Positions 1 to 7,411 of a stretch of 64,000 nucleotides of DNA are shown piece by piece (position 1 is the first letter of the stretch; every line of letters begins with the position of its first letter). Where the stretch lies: NCBI RefSeq assembly GCF_002903145.1, contig NZ_PPDJ01000001.1, forward strand, positions 248,001 to 312,000. The letters run 5' to 3'. Both the position numbers and the translations under genes were made by a program. This DNA comes from Halobacteriovorax sp. DA5. Lineage in GTDB: Bacteria; Bdellovibrionota; Bacteriovoracia; Bacteriovoracales; Bacteriovoracaceae. The notes beneath the pieces are model-generated. The model made no database searches. It worked only from the letters and a program-made list of their open reading frames with translations, and had not been told where the DNA came from.

Positions 1-459
1 TAAGTCATTAATGGCCACTTGAACAAGTGTGTACTCTGGATCACCCTTTGTAAGGTAAGACCAAACAAAGACCATAGCGGTACATGGTGCAGCACCTAAG
101 AGAATTGCTCCTGCAATATACTCTTGTGCGAGCTCTGGTGATAAAAAACCTGCATAGATTTTAGAAAAGAAAATCCAAGCAAAGAAGGCCATGGTAAAAG
201 GTTTTATTAACCAGTTGATAATAACCGTAAGGCTTAGACCTTTTGGATTCTTTCCAACGTCAGCAATGGAATTAAAATCAATTTGTACCATCATTGGAAA
301 GATCATAAGCCAAACAAGAATAGCAACAGGGATATTAACTGTGGCAATATTCATCTCACTTAGAACTGTGATCGATGTTCCAAGAACTTTTCCTAAAACG
401 ATTCCTGCGACGATACAAATCGTTACCCAAATACTTAAGTAGCGCTCAAAAAATCCCAT
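1..459 (-). CDS. acr3: ACR3-type arsenite efflux permease, partial (C-terminus outside window)
   Basis: The complement read from ATG at 459 stays open for 153 codons to the left edge, so roughly the C-terminal half is missing. The protein starts MGFFERYLSIWVTICIVAG and carries four or so hydrophobic spans. A GAAPCTAMVFVWS segment holds Cys126, which matches the conserved transmembrane cysteine of ACR3 permeases (BASS superfamily). These export arsenite across the inner membrane using the proton gradient. The start lies one base after the arsC stop (TAA-G-ATG), so the two are surely co-transcribed: ArsC makes arsenite and this protein expels it. Family assignment is confident from sequence; substrate range (arsenite, antimonite) is inferred. 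Confidence 0.9.
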   Translation of the reverse strand, partial: MGFFERYLSIWVTICIVAGIVLGKVLGTSITVLSEMNIATVNIPVAILVWLMIFPMMVQIDFNSIADVGKNPKGLSLTVIINWLIKPFTMAFFAWIFFSKIYAGFLSPELAQEYIAGAILLGAAPCTAMVFVWSYLTKGDPEYTLVQVAINDL

Positions 460-460
460 C

Positions 461-877
461 TTATATTCTCTCTTCTAAATTTATTATCATCGATTTAATT
501 TCATCTCTTACTCGGCGATAAACCTGAAGTATTTCTTCTTCATCGCTAAAGTCTTTAGTGAGACGAGGAGGATCATCGAAACCAATATGAATGATCTTAC
601 CTCCAGGAAAGTAGGGACAGTTCTCATTGGCGTCACTACAAACTGTGATGACAATATCCATCTTTGCTTCAATTTCGTCCGTTGTATTTGATTCGTGATT
701 TGAGATATCGACACCAACTTCTTTCATAACGGCCACGGCATAAGGATTAAGCCCATGCTTCTTTGTGCCAGCAGAGTAGAAGTTATACTTGTCGCCTTTT
801 AGGGCCTTACCCCAGCCTTCGGCCATTTGCGAGCGACACGAGTTTCCTGTACATAGAAAGAGGATATTCTTCTTCAT
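461..877 (-). CDS. arsC: Arsenate reductase, thioredoxin-coupled (low-Mr phosphatase fold)
   Basis: This 138-residue cytoplasmic enzyme reduces arsenate to arsenite. The phosphatase-type P-loop is Cys9-TGNSC-Arg15. The two relay cysteines are Cys80 and Cys87 (VCSDANENC), and a DDPP segment lies at 101-104. This is the three-cysteine relay known from the thioredoxin-dependent S. aureus pI258 enzyme, not the glutaredoxin-dependent E. coli type. Length is normal. AGGA lies five bases before the ATG. It is the first gene of an arsC-acr3 operon. No arsR-type regulator is visible in the window, so regulation is unknown. Confidence 0.95.
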   Translation of the reverse strand: MKKNILFLCTGNSCRSQMAEGWGKALKGDKYNFYSAGTKKHGLNPYAVAVMKEVGVDISNHESNTTDEIEAKMDIVITVCSDANENCPYFPGGKIIHIGFDDPPRLTKDFSDEEEILQVYRRVRDEIKSMIINLEERI

Positions 878-886
878 TACATTCCT

Positions 887-915
887 ATATTTTAAATAAT
901 ATCCTATTATGACAA
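887..915 (-). promoter_or_regulatory. Candidate sigma70-type promoter for arsC-acr3
   Basis: On the minus strand TTGTCA (915-910) is followed after 17 bases by AAATAT (892-887), just upstream of arsC. The -35 is good and the -10 is weak. The gap between pyrC and arsC is otherwise featureless, and I see no clear ArsR dyad. Confidence 0.35.
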
Positions 916-964
916 ACTTCGTAATGAATCGAGTAGTTCTTAATTGTTAAGATTTGGTTATCGC

Positions 965-2299
965 TTACTTTGTCCTTACAATCGGCTGGGCCTGAACTTT
1001 AATGGCCTTTCCATGCTCCATAGCAACTTGTCCGCTAACGATTGTATAAGTAGGGCATCCTTTTACTTCCATTCCATCAAAAGGAGTCCAACCGACTTTA
1101 GATGCCTGGTCTTCGTTTCTGATAGTAAAGCGCTTGTTCATATCAAGGATTGTCAGATCACCATCCATTCCTTCTTGAATAAAGCCTTTGTTAAGCTTGA
1201 AAAGTTTGGCCGGATTCTCTGCTAAATACTTAACAATATCTTCTAGAGTTAGTCGTCCAGCTTCAACGTGAGTAAGCATTACTGGAAGCATTGTTTGCAC
1301 ACCAGGCATTCCCGAAGGAGAAGCTGGGTAGGGTTGAGCTTTTTCTTCTAGAGTGTGAGGAGCGTGATCACTTCCAAAAACATCAATCACACCACTTTTA
1401 AGTCCTTCCCAAAGTCCATCTGTGTGATCCTTTGTGCGAATTGGTGGATTCATCTGCGCAAGAGTTCCGATCTTGTCATAGATATCTGGAGCAAAGAGAG
1501 TTAAGTGTTGAGGAGTGACCTCAATTGTACAATGCTCTTTTTGATCCTTTAAAAATTCAATTTCATCTTTTGTTGTTAAGTGAAGGATGTGAACCTTACG
1601 TCCTGCTTTCTTTGCAACTTCGATAATCATCTTTGTCGATTCAAGGGCCGTCTGAGCATCACGCCACTTATAATGAGCGTGAACGTCTCCATTTGCATTA
1701 TCACGGATGGCAACATTGGCATGAAGCCTTTCCTCACTCTCACTATGAACTGAAATATGGCAGTCTAAAGTCTTGAAGATTTCAACTAGTTTGTCAGTAT
1801 CATAAAGGAGAAGGTCGCCTGTTGAGCTACCTAGAAAGATTTTTACTCCTGAGCATCCAACCATATCCTGTGACTTTACAAGCTCGTCGAGATTCTTTCC
1901 ACTTGCTCCAATGAAGAAGCCAAAATTTGCATATGAAGTTTCTTTTGCAATATCAACTTTAACTTGGGTTGCCTCAATAGTTGTTGTTGCAGGTTTTGTA
2001 TTTGGCATTTCAAAGAAAGTACAAATTCCACCAAGAACGGCGGCCTTTGAGCCATGAGCGATATCTTCTTTATGTGTTAGACCTGGCTCGCGGAAGTGGA
2101 CTTGTGAATCGATAAGTCCTGGAAGAATATCGAGTCCCTGTGCGTCAATAACTTCGGCAGCGCTTTTTAGATCAGAATCATTAAATTTAGCTAATTTTAC
2201 TATCTTACCGTCCTTTATTCCGATATCTTCTTGCCAGCTTTTTTGTGAAGAGTGTAGAGTGCCGTTTTTGATGATTAGGTCGAATTCACGGATATTCAT
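965..2299 (-). CDS. pyrC: Dihydroorotase (class I)
   Basis: This enzyme cyclises carbamoyl-aspartate to dihydroorotate in pyrimidine synthesis. The 444-residue amidohydrolase has the metal-site motifs in order: QVHFREPG (67-73), the carbamylatable Lys153 in GVKIFLGSSTG, His185, His240 and FGSDHAPH with Asp311. The first position of the usual HxH pair is Gln67, discussed as a finding. I recall QVHFREPG from dihydroorotases of Bacteroidetes. The ATG at 2299 is chosen because the longer frame (to 2386) would run into cysS and has no ribosome site; AAGGGA precedes 2299. It is divergent from cysS with 56 bases between. A related cyclic amidohydrolase is the only alternative. Confidence 0.85.
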   Translation of the reverse strand: MNIREFDLIIKNGTLHSSQKSWQEDIGIKDGKIVKLAKFNDSDLKSAAEVIDAQGLDILPGLIDSQVHFREPGLTHKEDIAHGSKAAVLGGICTFFEMPNTKPATTTIEATQVKVDIAKETSYANFGFFIGASGKNLDELVKSQDMVGCSGVKIFLGSSTGDLLLYDTDKLVEIFKTLDCHISVHSESEERLHANVAIRDNANGDVHAHYKWRDAQTALESTKMIIEVAKKAGRKVHILHLTTKDEIEFLKDQKEHCTIEVTPQHLTLFAPDIYDKIGTLAQMNPPIRTKDHTDGLWEGLKSGVIDVFGSDHAPHTLEEKAQPYPASPSGMPGVQTMLPVMLTHVEAGRLTLEDIVKYLAENPAKLFKLNKGFIQEGMDGDLTILDMNKRFTIRNEDQASKVGWTPFDGMEVKGCPTYTIVSGQVAMEHGKAIKVQAQPIVRTK

Positions 2300-2355
2300 G
2301 ACAGTTTTCCCTTTTTCGGTTATTCTATCTGCATAAAAAAATAGAGGAGTTGATA

Positions 2356-3816
2356 GTGTCACTAGTAGTTTACAATACTTTAACAAAGAAGAAAGAAACT
2401 TTTACGCCATTAGAAGAAGGCAAAGTTAAGCTTTATCTTTGTGGACCAACTGTTTATGGACCGCTTCATATTGGAAACTTTCGTGGGCCTATCTTTTTTA
2501 ACTTCGCAAGAAATTGGATGGAGCATATCGGTTACGATGTGAACTTCGTTTATAATTACACTGACGTTGATGATAAAATTATTAATAAAGCAAATGAGGA
2601 AGGTGTTGATTCCCTTGAAATCTCAGAGCGCTATATTAAATACTTTCAAGAAGACTTTGGGCGCCTAGGACTTCGTCCTCATACGCATAATCCAAAAGTA
2701 ACGGATTATATTCCTGAAATTATTGAATACGTTCAAGGTATCATCGATAATGGCATGGCCTATGTTGTGGACGGAGAAGTTTTCTACGAAACAACAAAGC
2801 TTGAATCATATGGTGAGCTTTCAGGTGTAAATCTAGAGGAACTCAACTCGGGAGAGCGAGTCGAAGTTGATGAGCGCAAAAAAGATCCTAAGGACTTTGT
2901 TCTTTGGAAGCCTGCTAAACCAGGTGAGCCGTCTTGGGATTCTCCATGGGGTAAGGGGCGTCCAGGTTGGCACATTGAATGTTCGGCGATGATCAAGTCG
3001 ATTCTTGGAAAATCTATTGATATCCACGGCGGTGGAATTGATTTAATTTTCCCACATCATGAAAACGAAATAGCTCAAGGTGTAGGATGTAATTCTTGTA
3101 AATACGTAAACTATTGGATGCATAATAACTTCATCAATATGAGTGGAGAGAAGATGAGTAAGTCCCTTGGCAATATCATCACTGCTCGCGCTTTCATGGA
3201 TGAGTATCATCCAGAAATTTTAAAATATATTATGCTTTCAACTCACTACCGTTCAATGCTTGATGTGACTGATGAAAAAATTGATCAGGCTTTTGGTGGT
3301 GCAATTCGTGTTTACCGCGCACTTCAAGTGGCCAAACATGCAGCTACTTTTGAAGCTAATGAAAGTGCAAAAGTTAATAAGAAACTTGCAGAAGACCTAA
3401 AGCGTTTAGATGCAAAGATTGAGAAAGCATGTAATGACGATTTCAATACAAGTGAGATGATGTCTGCGGTTTATGAAGCAGTTAAAACTTTCAATACATT
3501 AAATCTTGAAAAGAAAGCAAAGGATGTAAACTCTGCACCTACTGCAATTGCATTTTCACAGTGGATTGCAAAGTATGGAAAGATGAGTGCTCTTTTTGCA
3601 ATGGATCCTGAGATATTCTTAAATGAAATTAAGGAAGTTCAAATCAGAAGAAAGGGGATTGCCCTTGATAAAGTTAATGAGCTTCTGGCAAAGCGAGCGG
3701 ATGCACGTGCTGCTAAGGATTGGGATGCAGCAGATGCGGCCCGTGACGAATTAAACGCTTTAGGAATTGATTTCCAAGAAAGTGGTGATGAAGTGACGTG
3801 GTCTGTTCGTGTCTAA
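2356..3816 (+). CDS. cysS: Cysteinyl-tRNA synthetase
   Basis: This enzyme charges tRNA-Cys with cysteine in the cytoplasm. The 486-residue class-I synthetase has Cys29 in LCGPTVYG (first zinc ligand), HIGN at 38-41 (HIGH motif), the GWHIECSAM and FPHHENE segments holding the other zinc ligands, and KMSKSLGN (KMSKS loop). The C-terminal DALR-like helical part ends near residue 486, the normal length. The start is taken as GTG at 2356 because GAGGAG ends at 2349, six bases upstream. The in-frame TTG at 2350 abuts that ribosome site and cannot be the start. Confidence 0.96.
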   Translation: MSLVVYNTLTKKKETFTPLEEGKVKLYLCGPTVYGPLHIGNFRGPIFFNFARNWMEHIGYDVNFVYNYTDVDDKIINKANEEGVDSLEISERYIKYFQEDFGRLGLRPHTHNPKVTDYIPEIIEYVQGIIDNGMAYVVDGEVFYETTKLESYGELSGVNLEELNSGERVEVDERKKDPKDFVLWKPAKPGEPSWDSPWGKGRPGWHIECSAMIKSILGKSIDIHGGGIDLIFPHHENEIAQGVGCNSCKYVNYWMHNNFINMSGEKMSKSLGNIITARAFMDEYHPEILKYIMLSTHYRSMLDVTDEKIDQAFGGAIRVYRALQVAKHAATFEANESAKVNKKLAEDLKRLDAKIEKACNDDFNTSEMMSAVYEAVKTFNTLNLEKKAKDVNSAPTAIAFSQWIAKYGKMSALFAMDPEIFLNEIKEVQIRRKGIALDKVNELLAKRADARAAKDWDAADAARDELNALGIDFQESGDEVTWSVRV

Positions 3817-3915
3817 TGTCCGAACACCTATTGTAATTGTTTCTTAAAAGACCTTTATATTCTCTCCTTGTGGTAATTTTATTTATATACGCAATTGACA
3901 CGAGGAGAGATTTTC

Positions 3916-4416
3916 ATGAAAAATCTAGTAATTTCAACAGCTTTAGTACTTATTTCATCAAGTTCAATGGCCCAAATTAACTCAAAACAATTTGTAGACT
4001 GCTTTGTTAAGGCCACAAATGAAGTGATTGCAGACCTTCATGTGAATGGGTCAAAGAGTAAGAAGAAGAGGCTTTGTAAAGAGCTCTCGCAAGAGATGGT
4101 CGATCGCCTAATTGAAAAGTTCACTGTAATTGAAGGTGGAGAACTTAAGTATTACTCAGCAGATAGTATGGGTAAAGAGCGTATGATCGATATCTACGAC
4201 TATATTAAAGATGATATGAATTGCTATGGTAACGCAGTCGAAGGACAAGGCGGATCTCTATTTGGAGCTCTGGCAAATACATTTGCTTATAATAAAAACT
4301 TAAAATTAACAGATCTGGCGCTGGATAAAATGGCCGGCCAAGATCTTTGGGATAAAGCATTTAGTCCAAGTATTTACAAAAATTTGAATGACTTAGATCT
4401 ATCATATTGCAAGTAA
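3916..4416 (+). CDS. Small exported protein of unknown function
   Basis: I do not recognise this 166-residue protein. It opens with a clear signal peptide (MKNLVISTALVLISSSSMAQ, likely cut after Ala-Gln or nearby). The mature part of about 146 residues is mixed helical, with cysteines in DCFVKA, RLCKEL, MNCYGN and near the C-terminus, so disulfides in the periplasm are plausible. The start is the ATG at 3916, preceded by GAGGAGAG; the TTG at 3895 lies upstream of that ribosome site. It is a single gene between cysS and a patatin. Function cannot be inferred from context. Confidence 0.75.
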   Translation: MKNLVISTALVLISSSSMAQINSKQFVDCFVKATNEVIADLHVNGSKSKKKRLCKELSQEMVDRLIEKFTVIEGGELKYYSADSMGKERMIDIYDYIKDDMNCYGNAVEGQGGSLFGALANTFAYNKNLKLTDLALDKMAGQDLWDKAFSPSIYKNLNDLDLSYCK

Positions 4417-4464
4417 GCTTAAGCTTTACTTGGCACAAATAGAGGAAGCAAATACAATACTAGA

Positions 4465-6585
4465 ATGAAACGTTTTATCCTACTATTGAGCTTCCTCTTT
4501 TGTTTTCAACCTTTCGCAAAACGAGTCAATACGGCCCTTGTTGTAAGTGGTGGTGTTTCACTAGGCTCTTATGAGGGCGGATTCTTAAGTTATCTAACTG
4601 AATTTGAAAAATTAAATTATCAAGTACAGCGTACGCCACAAATTTATGCTGGAGCATCTGCTGGTAGTATGAACGCTTTGATTACTTTTCTTGAAGCCGG
4701 AAGAGTTCACGGTGGAGAGTATATTGTAAAGGACTCACTCTTTTGGCGACTTTGGGTGCCTTTAGGAATTGATCGACTAGCGGATAATAAGCAAATGTCC
4801 ATGACTAACTTTTTATCTAAAAAGCCGATTCAATCAATGTATAAAGATGCACGCCAAATCTGGAATGAAGGCTTACGAGCTGATATCGATATTGTTTTTG
4901 GAATCACTCTTACTCAAAAGAAGCCTGAGATTATTGAAGTATACAAAGGTGGAAGAAAATTTCCTCAAATGCTAAATGAGGCCATTTTTAGAATTCGTGG
5001 TCAAGGTGAGGGGAAGCCTCCTATCATCGAAAACTATCCAATTGCCACAAATTCGACGAGACAAATCTACTTACCATTCACTAAGAATCAAAATGATAAC
5101 TTAACAAAACTCTTACAGGTAATCGAGGCTTCTGGAGCCTTTCCTTTGGCCTTTAAACCGGTTGATATTGAGTATTGTAAGTACGAGGACTTTAAATCGA
5201 AGAAAAAGTGTCCATTGAGTTCAATTACAAAAAGAACATTTATCGATGGTGGGATGTTTAATAATATTCCATTAACAATCGTTAATAAGGTATCTAGGCA
5301 CAAAGTCGCTAAGGATAATTTGCTTTTAATTATTGATCCAAGCGATGAACACTTACTTTATGAAACTCGTGAGTTTCAAGAGAATGGAAAGGAAGTCGCA
5401 AAGTATGTTCTTGATATTTTTGATAGCTTTATAGGAACGGCCCGTTCTCGTGAAACAATTGCTTTTTATGAGTCTCCTAGTTTTTCTAATTCTATGAGCT
5501 CAACTGTATCACTGCCTCTGGCCTCTTCTCCGATGTATGCCTTCTTTGGTTTCTTTGAAGAAGATTTTAGACGTTTTGATTTCTTAGTTGGTTATGCGGA
5601 TTCTAAAAAGTTTACTAGTGACTATATTGCAAAGAATCACTTGGGACGAAAATTTAAGATGCCTAAAAGAATCCAATTTGATCAAGATGAAGCTTGTATT
5701 GTTGAAGTTGTTGAAAGAAAGGACTTTAATCATATCTGTCTTGAAGGACTTAATAAGAATTTAAAGACAATTTTAAAAATCTCTGTAGCAAAGGTTATTG
5801 AAAACTGTGAGCAAGAGCTAGAGCTAAAATTGTGTCATCGAACGGAATCATTTAAAAAGAGTCGTTTATATGAAAATCGATATGGGGAATTTAGATTCAA
5901 AGAAAAAGAAAATATAACTCAATACACACTTAGAAAACTAAAGGATGAAGACTTTCTCTTTAATGAGCTTCATAAAACAGAGAAGAGAATAAATCGAAGT
6001 GATGCGCCATATTTGGTTATAAACAAACTACATACATCTATTGAGTCTTATACTGATAAACTCAACGCTACCGAAAAATTTGTCGCAAAATTAGGTTCAA
6101 AAGCCTATCTTGATTCTATTTACTACATTCCTTATGAGTCGTACTTCTCAATTGATTTAGGAACTCTTGCAGAAATTTCGTACACTCGTGCAATTGACGA
6201 CTTTTCAAGATCGATAAAGAGTTGGCGCTGGGGTGTTGGATTGATGCTAAATTCTGTTATGGACTTTCAAGAATCTAAAGATGATGACAATGTTTTTATT
6301 CCTAATATTGGAATTGAAAAGACAATGCTTAGCTGGTCTGATGAGAGTTTACAAATAAGCCTAGGTGTACGAGGAGGCTATATGTTTTCTAGTACCGATA
6401 AGTATGGCTCTGTCGAATGTAGTAGCTTCCGTGCAAATTTTAAATCTTGCTCTGGAGTTTATGGCCAATTCTATCCACTTTTTACCTTATATGAAAAAGT
6501 ACGTATTAAGCCATTTGTTCACTACATTCATGCAACAGAAAATAAAGAAATTGGTACTGGTTTAGAACTTGGGCTTAACCTTTAG
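4465..6585 (+). CDS. Exported patatin-like phospholipase with C-terminal beta-rich domain
   Basis: This 706-residue protein begins with a signal peptide (to about residue 19). The patatin catalytic domain follows: an oxyanion loop SGGVSLGSYEGG (28-39), nucleophile Ser65 in GASAGS and the dyad aspartate Asp261 in DGGMFNN. Patatins hydrolyse acyl chains of phospholipids. Residues of about 430-560 are charged and helical. About 560-706 alternate like outer-membrane strands (LGTLAEISYTRA, GVGLMLNSVM, LGLNL end). A surface or outer-membrane-held lipase is therefore likely, possibly acting on foreign membranes. Type Vd (PlpD-like) secretion is an alternative, but I see no POTRA domain. The 3' end overlaps convergent lgt by 11 bases. 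Confidence 0.85.
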   Translation: MKRFILLLSFLFCFQPFAKRVNTALVVSGGVSLGSYEGGFLSYLTEFEKLNYQVQRTPQIYAGASAGSMNALITFLEAGRVHGGEYIVKDSLFWRLWVPLGIDRLADNKQMSMTNFLSKKPIQSMYKDARQIWNEGLRADIDIVFGITLTQKKPEIIEVYKGGRKFPQMLNEAIFRIRGQGEGKPPIIENYPIATNSTRQIYLPFTKNQNDNLTKLLQVIEASGAFPLAFKPVDIEYCKYEDFKSKKKCPLSSITKRTFIDGGMFNNIPLTIVNKVSRHKVAKDNLLLIIDPSDEHLLYETREFQENGKEVAKYVLDIFDSFIGTARSRETIAFYESPSFSNSMSSTVSLPLASSPMYAFFGFFEEDFRRFDFLVGYADSKKFTSDYIAKNHLGRKFKMPKRIQFDQDEACIVEVVERKDFNHICLEGLNKNLKTILKISVAKVIENCEQELELKLCHRTESFKKSRLYENRYGEFRFKEKENITQYTLRKLKDEDFLFNELHKTEKRINRSDAPYLVINKLHTSIESYTDKLNATEKFVAKLGSKAYLDSIYYIPYESYFSIDLGTLAEISYTRAIDDFSRSIKSWRWGVGLMLNSVMDFQESKDDDNVFIPNIGIEKTMLSWSDESLQISLGVRGGYMFSSTDKYGSVECSSFRANFKSCSGVYGQFYPLFTLYEKVRIKPFVHYIHATENKEIGTGLELGLNL

Positions 6586-7354
6586 TAACAGGTTTATAAA
6601 GAACTAAGATAATACCAACGATAATAAGTGGGATACTTAGAATTTGTCCCATATTTAGGGCCATACCTTGTTCAAATGCCACTTGGTTTTCTTTAAAGAA
6701 TTCCACAAAGAATCGCCATGCAAAACCACCAATAAAGATAATTCCTAAAAAGCGTCCAGATTGCCACTTATTGTGAAATTTTGAATAGAGGTAGTAAACA
6801 AGTCCTGAAACTGCAAAGAAGCCAAGTGCTTCGTAGAGCTGAGTAGGGTGGCGAGCAATATTATCTGCACGAACAAATTTAAACGCCCATGGAAGATTTG
6901 TAGGATGACCAAAGATCTCAGAATTCATTAGGTTTCCAAGTCTAATAAATCCACCTGTCATAAGGGCCGGTGCTGCAACAAGATCAAGAAGCCACATCAG
7001 TGGGACATCTTTAACTCTTTTCTTAAAGGCGTATATTGAAACGATAACACCAAGGAATCCACCGTGACTTGCAAGTCCACCTTTCCATACATAGAGAATC
7101 TCAAGGGGATTACTTAAGTAATAACCTGGCTCATAGAAGAGACAATGACCTAGACGTGCACCAACGACACAACCTACAATCATATAGTTTAATAATGAGC
7201 TCACTTCGTCTTTAGTAAAGTTTTTTTCTTTGATTAGGTAGCGGCGACAATAGCGCTCACCAATAAAGAAACCAACGATAAACATTAGTGAGTAATAACG
7301 AACGGCAATAGGTCCGATTCTAAATATTTCTGGATCAACATTCCATGTAATCAT
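6575..7354 (-). CDS. lgt: Prolipoprotein diacylglyceryl transferase
   Basis: This inner-membrane enzyme moves diacylglycerol from phosphatidylglycerol onto the lipobox cysteine of prolipoproteins, the first lipoprotein maturation step. The 259-residue protein has seven or so hydrophobic spans and the family signatures GGLASHGGFLG, RLGNLMNSEIFGHPT (the Lgt signature with its Arg, Asn and Glu) and RHPTQLYEA. Length is normal. It is divergent from priA with 57 bases between. Its stop lies inside the patatin 3' end. Several clients are visible in this window (28795, 49275, 59792, 63642). Confidence 0.96.
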   Translation of the reverse strand: MITWNVDPEIFRIGPIAVRYYSLMFIVGFFIGERYCRRYLIKEKNFTKDEVSSLLNYMIVGCVVGARLGHCLFYEPGYYLSNPLEILYVWKGGLASHGGFLGVIVSIYAFKKRVKDVPLMWLLDLVAAPALMTGGFIRLGNLMNSEIFGHPTNLPWAFKFVRADNIARHPTQLYEALGFFAVSGLVYYLYSKFHNKWQSGRFLGIIFIGGFAWRFFVEFFKENQVAFEQGMALNMGQILSIPLIIVGIILVLYKPVTKG

Positions 7355-7411
7355 ATACTTATTGTATGATGATAGTGTAGGTTTTACACTTACTTTTTAC
7401 TTTAAAATCTT

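Noticed and set aside
191..442. Plus-strand frame over the acr3 region
   Set aside because: The minus-strand reading is a convincing ACR3 permease and explains the hydrophobic pattern.
944..1225. Plus-strand frame opposite the dihydroorotase C-terminus
   Set aside because: Shadow of a well-supported gene.
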